From assembly GCF_001499965.1 (NCBI RefSeq), contig NZ_LQIT01000050.1, positions 1-35,465 of the forward strand: a stretch of DNA of 35,465 bases, written 5' to 3'. A program made the translations under genes and the position numbers. Every line of letters begins with the position of its first letter. Position 1 is the stretch's first letter. Below are positions 1-7,451 of this stretch, in pieces. Below the pieces are notes generated by a model that was not told where the DNA came from, did not search any database, and saw only the letters and a list, made by a program, of their open reading frames with translations. This DNA is from Mycobacterium sp. GA-2829 (GTDB lineage Bacteria > Actinomycetota > Actinomycetes > Mycobacteriales > Mycobacteriaceae).

Positions 1-8
1 CGTGCTAT

Positions 9-1637
9 ATGAACACGATGGTTACTTCAGCGGCCACTTCCGCGCATGCCGAACTCACGGCCGCCGCGCGGGGGGCGCACGCGCGGCGCGACTGGCACGG
101 TTCGTACGCCGGCTACGTGCGGGCCAACGCGATCGCACCGCTGTCCACCGACGACCTCGACGCGCTGTCGGTGGCGGCCTGGCGGATCGGTGAGGCCAAG
201 GAGGCGGTCCGCATCGCCGAGCGGGTCTTCGCCCAACTGGTGCGCACCGATCCGCACGCCGCGGCCCGAAAGGCCGTCGAGTTGGCGCTGGCGTGGCTCA
301 CCCGCGGTGACCTCAACATCGGCGCGGGGTGGATGAACCGGGCGCGGCGGCTGCTCGACGGGGTGCCCGAGAGCCCGACACACGGCTACCTGGTCTATCT
401 GGACGCGGTCGTCGCGGTGCTGGGCAACGACTTCGACGCGCTGGCCGGACGGGTGACCGAGTTGCGGGCGATGAGCGCCCGCCTCGACTTGCCCGCGCTG
501 ACCGCGCTGGCGATGGTCGCCGAGGCGATCGAGGCGGTCTACGCCGGACGGATGGCGCAGGCCGGGGGACTGCTCGACGAGGTGATGCTGCCGCTGCTGG
601 CCGACGACGTGCCGATCGACTGGGCCGGCGACATCTACTGCATCGTCCTGCATGTCTGCCACAAGGCCGCCGACCTCCCGCGGATGCGGGCATGGGTGCA
701 CTCGATGGAGCGGTGGTGCGCGGCGGCGGGTTCGGACACCTACGGCGGGGTGTGCGATGTGCACCGGTTGCAGCTGCGGGCGGCCACCGACGACTACACG
801 ATGCTGGAGAACCAGTTGGTCGACGCCAGCCGGCTACTCGAGAGCGTCAACTCGTGGGCCGCCGGCGAGGGGTTCTACCAATTGGGCGAGGTGCGCCGGC
901 TGCGCGGCGACGCCGACGGCGCGTCGGCGGCCTACGCGCGGGCCCGGGTCTGCGGGGTCGAACCGCAGCCCGGCGAGGCGCTGTTGCGCTGTAGGCAGGG
1001 ACACAGCCAGGCGGCCTGGGCCGAGCTGCGGGTCGCGCTGTCGACCGCCGATCGGCTCGACCGGATGCGGTTGTTGCGGGCCGCCGTCGAGATCGCTTTG
1101 GCGCGTGGGCAATTCGACGAGGCCGACCGGTACTGCCGGGAACTCTCCGACGGTGCGGCGCGGTTCGGCACCGCCGGTTTCCGGGCCTGGGCGGCCCATG
1201 CCCGCGGCGCGCTGTGCGTGCGGCGGGGCGACCACGCCGAGGGGCTGGACCGGCTCGCCGCGGCGCTGCGCGAGTACCGCGTGCAACAGTCCCGCTACGA
1301 GACCGCCGAGGTGTACGAGTGGATGGCGGTCGCCCACCGCGCGCTGGGTGACGATGTCACCGCCGATGCCGACGCGGCCACCGCCGAGAGCATCTACGCC
1401 CAACTCGGCGTGGCGCCCGCGGGGGTCTGCGGCGCGCCGACCGGTGGGCTGACGAACCGCGAGACCGACATCCTGCGCCGCATCGCCGCGGCCGGGGCGA
1501 GCAACCGCGAGTTGGCCCAGCAGCTGTGCATCAGCGAGAAGACCGTCGGCAGGCACCTGGCCAACATCTACCTCAAACTGCAGGTGTCCTCGCGCGCGGC
1601 GGCGGTGGCGTGGGCACACCAGCACGGAATCGTGTAG
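9..1637 (+). CDS. LuxR-family transcriptional regulator with long helical (TPR-like) N-terminus
   Basis: Predicted DNA-binding regulator of 542 aa. Residues about 480-542 form a classic LuxR/GerE helix-turn-helix: TNRETDILRRIA, then NRELAQQLCISEKTVGRHL as the recognition region, then KLQVSSRAAAV. The preceding 470 residues are Ala/Leu/Arg-rich amphipathic helices with a repeat-like rhythm, as in the TPR-like sensor regions of large LuxR regulators. I see no Walker A motif, so this is not a full MalT/LAL ATPase. The ATG at 9 is the first start visible, but the frame stays open to the window edge, so the true start could lie upstream. The next gene, a methyltransferase, begins 67 bp downstream on the same strand and is a possible target. 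Ligand and regulon cannot be told from the sequence. Confidence 0.85.
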   Translation: MNTMVTSAATSAHAELTAAARGAHARRDWHGSYAGYVRANAIAPLSTDDLDALSVAAWRIGEAKEAVRIAERVFAQLVRTDPHAAARKAVELALAWLTRGDLNIGAGWMNRARRLLDGVPESPTHGYLVYLDAVVAVLGNDFDALAGRVTELRAMSARLDLPALTALAMVAEAIEAVYAGRMAQAGGLLDEVMLPLLADDVPIDWAGDIYCIVLHVCHKAADLPRMRAWVHSMERWCAAAGSDTYGGVCDVHRLQLRAATDDYTMLENQLVDASRLLESVNSWAAGEGFYQLGEVRRLRGDADGASAAYARARVCGVEPQPGEALLRCRQGHSQAAWAELRVALSTADRLDRMRLLRAAVEIALARGQFDEADRYCRELSDGAARFGTAGFRAWAAHARGALCVRRGDHAEGLDRLAAALREYRVQQSRYETAEVYEWMAVAHRALGDDVTADADAATAESIYAQLGVAPAGVCGAPTGGLTNRETDILRRIAAAGASNRELAQQLCISEKTVGRHLANIYLKLQVSSRAAAVAWAHQHGIV

Positions 1638-1704
1638 ACGGCGCGGGAGAAAGATACATCGTTCACCCGATCCGCCGGGGCCGCTGAACTGCTTGGCTTC
1701 GACC

Positions 1705-2781
1705 ATGACCACACTCCACGAGAACCCCACCGAAGAGTCCACCGAACAGTTCGCCGAACGCATCGTCGGCGCCATCGACAGTGCGAGCCTGGCGATCCTG
1801 CTGTCTATCGGGCACCAGACCGGCCTGTTCGACACCATGGCCGGACTGCCCCCGGCCACCAGCAGTCAGATCGCCGACGCGGCCGGTCTGTCCGAACGCT
1901 ACGTGCGCGAGTGGCTCGGCGGGACGACCGTCGCCCGCGTCGTGTCCTATGACCCTGTGACACAGACGTATTCGCTGCCCGCCACCCACGTCGGGGTCCT
2001 GACCCGGGCAGCAGGTCCGGACAACCTGGCGCGCGTCGCGCAGTTCATCCCACTGCTCGGCGAGGTCGAACAGCAGATCATCGGGTGCTTCCGCCACGGC
2101 GGCGGGCTGCCGTACAGCGCCTATCCGCGGTTCCACACCCTGATGGCCGAGGAGAGCGGTGAGGTGTTCGACGCCGCGCTCGTCGACGCGATCCTGCCGA
2201 TGGCGGAGGGTCTGCCCGCGCGGTTGACCGCCGGCGCCGACATCGCCGACGTCGGGTGCGGCAGCGGGCACGCGATCAACGTGATGGCGCAGGCGTTCCC
2301 GGCCAGCCGATTCACCGGCCTCGACTTCTCCGACGAGGGGCTGGGCGCAGGCCGCGCCGAGGCGCAGCGCCTCGGCCTGACCAACGCGCAGTTCGTCGCC
2401 ACCGACGTGGCCACCCTCGACGTCACCGACGCCTACGACGTCATCACCGCCTTCGACGCGATCCACGACCAGGCCCAGCCCGCGCAGGTGCTGGCCAACA
2501 TCCACCGGGCGCTGCGGCCCGGTGGGATCTTCCTGATGGTCGACATCAAGGCCTCCAGTCGGTTGGAGGACAACGTCGGAGCGCCGCTGGCGCCCTACCT
2601 CTACACGGTGTCGGCGATGCATTGCATGAGCGTGTCGCTCGGACTCGACGGGGCGGGCCTTGGTACCTGCTGGGGCCGCCAGGTCGCGGCGTCGATGCTG
2701 GCCGACGCCGGCTTCACCGAGGTCGACGTGCGCGAGATCGACAGCGATCCGCTGAACTTCTATTACGTCTGCCGCAAGTAG
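1705..2781 (+). CDS. Class I SAM-dependent methyltransferase with N-terminal winged helix (Rv2258c-like)
   Basis: A 358-aa protein. The N-terminal 100 residues resemble the dimerising winged-helix region of O-methyltransferases (a GLFDTMA segment, then a SQIADAAGLSERYVREWL helix pair). The Rossmann methyltransferase core follows, with SAM motif I DVGCGSGHA near residues 182-190, an acidic GLDFS segment after strand 2, and ALRPGGIFLMVDIK as the post-motif III strand. From memory this matches M. tuberculosis Rv2258c, which has often been annotated as a transcriptional regulator because of the winged helix. An upstream TTG at 1693 is in frame, but the ATG at 1705 is preferred. Substrate unknown. 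It is followed after 10 bp by the serine hydrolase gene, suggesting one transcript. Confidence 0.85.
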   Translation: MTTLHENPTEESTEQFAERIVGAIDSASLAILLSIGHQTGLFDTMAGLPPATSSQIADAAGLSERYVREWLGGTTVARVVSYDPVTQTYSLPATHVGVLTRAAGPDNLARVAQFIPLLGEVEQQIIGCFRHGGGLPYSAYPRFHTLMAEESGEVFDAALVDAILPMAEGLPARLTAGADIADVGCGSGHAINVMAQAFPASRFTGLDFSDEGLGAGRAEAQRLGLTNAQFVATDVATLDVTDAYDVITAFDAIHDQAQPAQVLANIHRALRPGGIFLMVDIKASSRLEDNVGAPLAPYLYTVSAMHCMSVSLGLDGAGLGTCWGRQVAASMLADAGFTEVDVREIDSDPLNFYYVCRK

Positions 2782-2791
2782 CATCTGCCCG

Positions 2792-3616
2792 GTGGGCGTA
2801 CTGGACGGGATCGCGGACTGGCCGGTCGACACCGCGGCGGCGGCGGTGGTGGGGCGCGACGGCGTCCTCGCCGAACACGGCGACCAGCGGCACCGGTTCC
2901 GGCTGGCGTCGGTGACCAAACCGCTCGTCGCCCGCGCCGCGCAGATCGCGGTCGAGGAGGGTGTCGTCGACCTCGACACCGATGCGGGGCCGCCCGGTTC
3001 GACGGTGCGGCACCTACTGGCCCACACCTCCGGGCTGTCCATGCACTCCGACGAGGCGATGGCCGAACCCGGCCAGCGGCGCATCTACTCGAACTACGGG
3101 TTCGGGGTGCTGGCGCACACGATCGAGCGGGCGGCTGACATCGAGTTCGGCCGCTACCTCGCCGAGGCGGTGTTCGAACCGCTCGGCATGTCCGACAGCA
3201 CGCTCGACGGGGGCGCGGACGCCGCGGGTTACGGCGTCCACGCCACGGTCGCCGACGTCGCGGCCTTCGCCGGCGACCTGCTGCGGCCACGGCTGGTGTC
3301 CCAGCAGATGCACGACGAGGCGACCAGTGTGCAGTTCCCGGGGCTCGACGGGGTGTTGCCCGGGTTCGGCGTGCAGCGGCCCAACGACTGGGGGCTGGGC
3401 TTCGAGATCCGGGACGAGAAGTCGCCGCACTGGACCGGGGCGGCGAACTCGACGCGTACGTACGGGCATTTCGGCCAGTCAGGGACATTTCTGTGGGTCG
3501 ATCCGGAGGCGGGGCTGGCGCTCGTCGTGTTCGCCGACCGCGACTTCGGGAACTGGGCGTATGAGCGCTGGCCGGCGATCTCTGATGGAGTCCTGAGAGA
3601 ATTCGGGGCACACTAG
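2792..3616 (+). CDS. Serine hydrolase of the beta-lactamase / penicillin-binding-protein fold (Rv2257c-like)
   Basis: A 274-aa protein with all three motifs of the PF00144 family: S40-V-T-K43 (nucleophile SxxK), Y99-S-N101 (YxN), and H226-F-G-Q-S-G (HxG in place of KTG). No signal peptide or lipobox is visible, so it is probably cytoplasmic. This argues against a secreted beta-lactamase and for an esterase, amidase or peptidase role. It is shorter than typical class C enzymes (about 360 aa) but matches the compact mycobacterial Rv2257c type. The start is GTG, 10 bp after the methyltransferase stop, consistent with co-transcription. Substrate unknown. Confidence 0.85.
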   Translation: MGVLDGIADWPVDTAAAAVVGRDGVLAEHGDQRHRFRLASVTKPLVARAAQIAVEEGVVDLDTDAGPPGSTVRHLLAHTSGLSMHSDEAMAEPGQRRIYSNYGFGVLAHTIERAADIEFGRYLAEAVFEPLGMSDSTLDGGADAAGYGVHATVADVAAFAGDLLRPRLVSQQMHDEATSVQFPGLDGVLPGFGVQRPNDWGLGFEIRDEKSPHWTGAANSTRTYGHFGQSGTFLWVDPEAGLALVVFADRDFGNWAYERWPAISDGVLREFGAH

Positions 3617-3723
3617 CGCAACACCCGCCACACAAGGCACAATAGACACGCACGACACAGTTGTAATTCGGTTTCAAGAGGCCGCTTGGGGAAGACGTCC
3701 CTCGTGGAGCCGAAGGAGCAACT

Positions 3724-4236
3724 ATGCGTGCGTCGAACCAGTTCGCCGACGCGACGACAGGCGTGGTGTACGTGCACGCCTCACCCGCGGCGGTGTGCCC
3801 ACATGTCGAGTGGGCGTTGTCGTCGACCCTGTCGGCGCGCGCCAACTTGAAGTGGACCCCCCAGCCCGCCATGCCCGGGCAGCTTCGCGCTGTCACGAAC
3901 TGGGTGGGCCCGGTGGGGACCGGGGCGCAGTTGGCCAACGCCCTGCGCTCCTGGTCGGTGCTGCGCTTCGAGGTCACCGAAGATCCGAGTCCCGGTGTCG
4001 ACGGGCACCGCTGGTGCCACACGCCGCAGCTCGGTCTGTGGAGCGGGCCGATGAGTGCGAACGGCGACATCATGGTGACCGAGATGCGGTTGCGCGCGCT
4101 GATGGCCGAGGGCGCCGACGTGCTGGCCGCCGAACTGGACACCGTGCTCGGCACCGCATGGGACGAGGCGCTGGAGCCCTACCGCGACGGCGGTGCGGGT
4201 GCGGAGGTCAGCTGGCTGTCCCGCGGAGTCGGGTAG
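3724..4236 (+). CDS. DUF3145 family protein (Rv2256c-like), function unknown
   Basis: A 170-aa actinobacterial protein of unknown function, recognised by its opening (MRASNQFADATTGVVYVHAS) and a Trp-rich middle (WVGPVGTG, HRWCHTPQLGLWSG). It has no signal peptide or membrane segment. The start is supported by a strong AAGGAG at 3713-3718 before the ATG. A 107-bp gap separates it from the upstream hydrolase, so it may have its own promoter. The last codons, SRGVG and TAG, lie inside a repeat that recurs in frame 30 bp later and also at the end of aceE in this window. The extreme C-terminus therefore seems to be supplied by a repetitive element. It converges on dagK. Confidence 0.85.
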   Translation: MRASNQFADATTGVVYVHASPAAVCPHVEWALSSTLSARANLKWTPQPAMPGQLRAVTNWVGPVGTGAQLANALRSWSVLRFEVTEDPSPGVDGHRWCHTPQLGLWSGPMSANGDIMVTEMRLRALMAEGADVLAAELDTVLGTAWDEALEPYRDGGAGAEVSWLSRGVG

Positions 4237-4330
4237 CCGACGACATTCAGCCGCGGAGTCGGGTAGCCGACGAGCAGACACAGAATCGCCCTTTTCCGAC
4301 CGGAAAAGGGCGATTCTGTGTCTGCTCGCG
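4221..4330 (+). repeat. Composite gene-end repeat, copy A
   Basis: A 23-bp unit starting CCGCGGAGTCGGGTAG occurs at 4221-4243 and again, identical, at 4251-4273 (30-bp period). It is followed directly by the palindrome at 4271-4328 and the end CTGCTCGCG. The first unit contains the stop codon of the DUF3145 gene. Because the period is a multiple of three, the second unit would encode the same tail in the same frame. The same arrangement is found on the minus strand at 18171-18273 after aceE: GGAGTCG, then sGTAGC, GACGACAT, GGAGTCG, CGAGCAG and a related palindrome. Confidence 0.75.
4271..4328. terminator. Perfect 28-bp palindrome between convergent genes (probable bidirectional terminator)
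   Basis: The left arm (4271-4298) starts CGAGCAGACACAGAATCGCC. The right arm (4301-4328) is its exact reverse complement, with only AC between them. It lies between the stop codons of DUF3145 (+, 4236) and dagK (-, 4331), where transcripts from both sides would form a long hairpin. The arm contains CTTTT/AAAAG, but there is no clear U-tract after the hairpin on either strand. It would be an I-shaped mycobacterial-type terminator, or it may be the core of a repetitive element. Confidence 0.7.
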
Positions 4331-5236
4331 CTAAGGGGTTGGGGTCAGGATGCGCAGCGCGCCCGGCACCGCCGACACGGTGACCGGCAGCGGGCAGGCG
4401 TAGTCGCCGTCGGCGTAGGCGTTGATGCCCGGGCAGTCCACTTCGATGACCCGGGCGCGGGCGGTGGTCACATCGTCGAGGTCGACGTGGGTGCCCTTGA
4501 ACACCGTGGGAAACAGCCGGACCAGCCTGCTGCGCGAGGCCGAGTGCACCATCGTCACGTCGAGCAGCCCGTCGGTGTGGTCGGCGTCCGGGCAGATCAG
4601 CATGCCGCCGCCGTAGCTGCGGGTGTTGCCGAACGCGGCGAGGGTCAGCCGGACGTCCTGCGGCGGTCCGTCGTCGAAACGCAAGCGGAACGGCAGCAGT
4701 CGCAGCTTCGACAGTTCGGCGACCATCGCGACGTTGTAGCGCATCCGGCCGTGTGGCCACCGCATCCGGTTGGTGCGGTCGCTGACCAGGGAGTCGAACC
4801 CGGCGGCCATCACCGTGCCGAACCATTTGTGCCCGCCCGCCGCGTCCTCGATGCGGCCGAGGTCGACGGTCTCGGTGTGGCCGTCGGCGATCACGTCGGC
4901 GGCCGCTTCCGGATCACCTGTCGGGAGCCGATATTCGCGGGCGTGGTCGTTGCCGGTACCGGCGGGCACGATGCCCAGCGGAACGTCGCCGTCGGCCAGA
5001 GCCTGCAACGCCAGCGAGATCACCCCGTCGCCGCCGACCACGACCAGCGCGTCGGTCCCGCCGGCGAGTGCCTCGTCGACCAACCGGCGTGCGTGGGCGG
5101 CATCGGTCCCGACGATCGCGGTCACGTCGACGCCGCGCTGCTGAAACCGGGTCACCGCGCGTTCGGCCGCGTGCGGGGCGTTGCCGTGCCCCGACAGCGG
5201 ATTGGTCAGCACCGTGACATGGCGGATCGCGGTCAT
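4331..5236 (-). CDS. dagK: Diacylglycerol/lipid kinase, DagK/YegS family (Rv2252-like)
   Basis: A 301-aa cytoplasmic lipid kinase, expected to phosphorylate diacylglycerol or a related lipid alcohol with ATP, giving phosphatidate for phospholipid/PIM metabolism. Visible features are NPLSGHG at residues 12-18, the nucleotide-binding GGDG at 68-71, the PAGTGNDHA loop typical of the DAGK catalytic domain, and a C-terminal beta domain (FGNTRSYGGGM, ADGDYACPLP). The ATG at 5236 overlaps the stop of the upstream FAD enzyme as ATGA, indicating translational coupling. The frame is open far upstream, but that extension is antisense-like and overlaps the neighbour. The gene matches M. tuberculosis Rv2252 in type and neighbourhood. 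Confidence 0.88.
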   Translation of the reverse strand: MTAIRHVTVLTNPLSGHGNAPHAAERAVTRFQQRGVDVTAIVGTDAAHARRLVDEALAGGTDALVVVGGDGVISLALQALADGDVPLGIVPAGTGNDHAREYRLPTGDPEAAADVIADGHTETVDLGRIEDAAGGHKWFGTVMAAGFDSLVSDRTNRMRWPHGRMRYNVAMVAELSKLRLLPFRLRFDDGPPQDVRLTLAAFGNTRSYGGGMLICPDADHTDGLLDVTMVHSASRSRLVRLFPTVFKGTHVDLDDVTTARARVIEVDCPGINAYADGDYACPLPVTVSAVPGALRILTPTP

Positions 5237-6852
5237 GGGATCAGCTTGCCCGGGTTGAGGATTCCGGCCGGGTCGAGTTTGGCCTTGACCGCGCGCAGGA
5301 TCTCGACGCCGAGGTCGCCGACCTCGTCGCGCATCCACGGTCGGTGGTCGGCGCCCACCGCGTGATGATGGGTGATGGTCCCGCCGGTGCGCATGATCGC
5401 CTGTGACGCAGCGGTTTTCGCGTCCTTCCACTGCTCGATCGGGTTGCCGCGCTGGGCGGCGACGACGGTGAAGTACAGCGATGCGCCGGTCGGGTAGACG
5501 TGGGAGATGTGGCAGAGCACCAGCGCCGGTGTCCCCGACTCGCCGAGCGCCCCGGTCAGCGCCTCGGTGACCGCGGCCTTGAGCGCCGCGAGATTCGACC
5601 AGGTGGTTGCGGTCTCGAGCGTCTCGCACAGCGCGCCCGCCGACAGCAGCGAATCCCGCAGATAGGGTGCGCCGAACCGGCCGTGCTCCCACGCCCGGGC
5701 CGGGGCCTCGCCCAGCGACGTCCCGCCGTGCGCCTCGAGCAGCGCGCGGGTCTCGGCGTGCCGGCTCTCGGCGTGTGCGGCGGTGCCCTCGAATACGGTC
5801 ACCGCCAGGCACCCGCCGGTGATGGTCTGTTCGCCGATGGCCTCGGTGGTCGCCAGGTTGACGCCGGTCTCCGCCTCGTCGGACAGCCGGATCACCGTCG
5901 GCCCACTGCCGGTCTGCGTCACCGCGCGCAGAGCCGTTGCGCCGGTTGGGAAGTCGGGGAACGACCACGCCTCGTACCGGGCGGCCTCCGGAACGCGGTG
6001 TACCCGGACCCGCACCCGGGTGATGACGCCGAAGACCCCTTCGGAGCCGACGAGCAGTTGCCGCAGATCCGGTCCGGCGGCCGAGGCCGGGGCGCGGCCG
6101 GCATCGAGGACACCGGCGGGGGTGACCGCGCGCAGTCCGCGCACCATGTCGTCGAAGCGGCCGTAGCCGGCCGAATCCTGACCTGAGGACCGCGTCGCGG
6201 CGAATCCGCCGATGGTCGCGAAACAGAAGCTCTGCGGGAAGTGGCCGAGGGAGAACCCGTGGGCGCCGAGCAGTTCCTCGGCCCGTGGGCCGGTGACCCC
6301 GGCGCCGAGTTCTGCCTCACCGGAGACCTCGTCGAGCCAGTGCAGCGCGTCGAGGCGGCGCAGATCCAGCGAGACCACGGCTGCGAAGTCACCGCGGACG
6401 GGGTCGAGGCCGCCCACCACGCTGGTGCCGCCGCCGAACGGCACCACGGCGATCCGCCGGGCGCTGCAGTGGTCGAGGATCGCCGCGATCTGTTCCTCGT
6501 CGGCGGGGAGCAGGACGGCGTCGGGGGCGTCCTGCGGTGCGCGGTCGCGCCGACGCAGCAGGTCGAGAGTGGATTTGCCGCCCGCGTGCAGCAGCCGGCC
6601 GTGGTCGTCGACGACGCAGTACCCGTCGCCGACGATGCGGCTCAGCGCGGCACGGTCGCTCTCGGCCAGCCTCGACGGACGCACGGTCACCTCGTCGAGG
6701 TCCAGCGAATCCGCGCCGCCCGTGACGCCGAGCGCCTGTTCCAGCAGCCTGCGGATGCCGTCGGAGAGCGGTTTCGCGGCGTCCGGGTCACCCCAGGCGT
6801 CCCACTTCATCGGCGGGAGCAGGGCGGTCGGGTCGTCGGATCGGCCGATCAT
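5233..6852 (-). CDS. FAD-linked oxidase resembling alkyldihydroxyacetonephosphate synthase (Rv2251-like)
   Basis: A 539-aa flavoprotein of the VAO/PCMH family. The FAD-binding domain has PFGGGTSVVGG at residues 138-148 and GFAATRSSGQDSAGYG downstream. The C-terminal cap ends with a triple histidine, HHHAVG, at 495-497, then LDPAGILNPGKLIP. The His triplet and overall organisation are those of alkyl-DHAP synthases (ether-lipid synthesis). Glycolate and D-lactate dehydrogenases share the FAD domain, so the substrate is inferred. It is coupled to dagK by an ATGA overlap and is divergent from a TetR gene, with only 17 bp between start codons. The lipid-kinase partner and the nearby glpD (DHAP producer) support a glycerolipid role. 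Confidence 0.82.
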   Translation of the reverse strand: MIGRSDDPTALLPPMKWDAWGDPDAAKPLSDGIRRLLEQALGVTGGADSLDLDEVTVRPSRLAESDRAALSRIVGDGYCVVDDHGRLLHAGGKSTLDLLRRRDRAPQDAPDAVLLPADEEQIAAILDHCSARRIAVVPFGGGTSVVGGLDPVRGDFAAVVSLDLRRLDALHWLDEVSGEAELGAGVTGPRAEELLGAHGFSLGHFPQSFCFATIGGFAATRSSGQDSAGYGRFDDMVRGLRAVTPAGVLDAGRAPASAAGPDLRQLLVGSEGVFGVITRVRVRVHRVPEAARYEAWSFPDFPTGATALRAVTQTGSGPTVIRLSDEAETGVNLATTEAIGEQTITGGCLAVTVFEGTAAHAESRHAETRALLEAHGGTSLGEAPARAWEHGRFGAPYLRDSLLSAGALCETLETATTWSNLAALKAAVTEALTGALGESGTPALVLCHISHVYPTGASLYFTVVAAQRGNPIEQWKDAKTAASQAIMRTGGTITHHHAVGADHRPWMRDEVGDLGVEILRAVKAKLDPAGILNPGKLIP

Positions 6853-6869
6853 GCGTTACAGTATTACAC
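6853..6869. promoter_or_regulatory. 17-bp divergent start region with imperfect palindrome (candidate TetR operator)
   Basis: Only 17 bp separate the ATG of the FAD enzyme (-) from the ATG of the TetR gene (+). The AT-rich sequence GTTACAGTATTAC is an alternating imperfect palindrome of the form GTnAnAnTnTnAC. There is no room for Shine-Dalgarno sequences, so both genes are probably translated from leaderless or nearly leaderless mRNAs and their promoters must lie inside the opposing coding regions. Binding by the adjacent TetR protein is inferred only from position. Confidence 0.4.
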
Positions 6870-7451
6870 ATGGTGTCAATCCGTAAGCCTGCGCCGCGGA
6901 CGGTGGAGGAGCGCATCCTCGACGCCGCCGCGGACTGCGTGGTGGCCTACGGCGTCAACCGGGTGACCCTGACCGAGATCGCGCGCCGCGCCCGGGTCAG
7001 CCGGCCCACCATCTATCGCCGCTGGCGCGACACCGACGCCGTCCTGGCCCAGCTGCTGACCGCACGGATCGCGGGCGTGCTCGACGCCGTCCCCGGTGAC
7101 GGGGTCGGCCGCGAGTCGCTGGTGCAGCGGATCGTGCGGGTGGGGGACCGGCTGCGCAACGACGAGATCGTCAGCGCTGTCCTGCACAGCGCGCCGGAAC
7201 TGGCGATGGTCTACATCACCGAACGGCTCGGCACCAGCCAGCAGATCCTCATCGACGCGCTGGCCGGCGAGATCAAACTCGCCCAGGACGAGGGCAGCGT
7301 CCGCTCCGGCGAACCGCGCCAACTCGCCGCGATGTGCCTGCTCATCACCCAGTCGACCATCCAGTCCGCCCAGATGGTCGCGCCGCTGCTGGACGCCGAG
7401 GCGCTCGACGGCGAACTGGCGCGCTCACTGAACGGATACCTGCGCCCGTGA
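6870..7451 (+). CDS. TetR/AcrR-family transcriptional regulator (Rv2250c-like)
   Basis: A 193-aa one-component repressor. The N-terminal DNA-binding domain covers residues about 12-58: EERILDAAADCVV, then the helix-turn-helix LTEIARRARVSRPTIYRRW. The helical C-terminal ligand/dimer domain is unassigned. The stop overlaps the GTG start of glpD (GTGA at 7448-7451), so the two are translated together. It is divergent from the FAD enzyme/dagK pair at 17 bp. The arrangement suggests that it controls both flanking units and that a glycerol- or lipid-derived effector is likely, but the ligand is not evident from the sequence. Confidence 0.88.
   Translation: MVSIRKPAPRTVEERILDAAADCVVAYGVNRVTLTEIARRARVSRPTIYRRWRDTDAVLAQLLTARIAGVLDAVPGDGVGRESLVQRIVRVGDRLRNDEIVSAVLHSAPELAMVYITERLGTSQQILIDALAGEIKLAQDEGSVRSGEPRQLAAMCLLITQSTIQSAQMVAPLLDAEALDGELARSLNGYLRP

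Noticed and set aside
2792..3616. Antibiotic-resistance beta-lactamase
   Set aside because: The SxxK, YxN and HxG motifs fit the wider serine hydrolase family. There is no export signal and the third motif is HFG, not KTG.
1663..4154. Long minus-strand open frames (473 and 463 codons) opposite the methyltransferase and hydrolase genes
   Set aside because: Composition is low-complexity Arg/Pro/Gly/His with no motifs. They lie opposite genes with clear family motifs, as is common in GC-rich DNA.
4221..4330. CRISPR-like repeat
   Set aside because: Only two units, no spacer series and no cas genes. The structure is a tandem gene-end unit plus a terminator-like palindrome.
5237..5968. dagK frame extended to 545 residues
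   Set aside because: The extension lies wholly inside the upstream FAD enzyme gene in another frame and is Arg/Gly-rich. The ATGA overlap gives the natural start.
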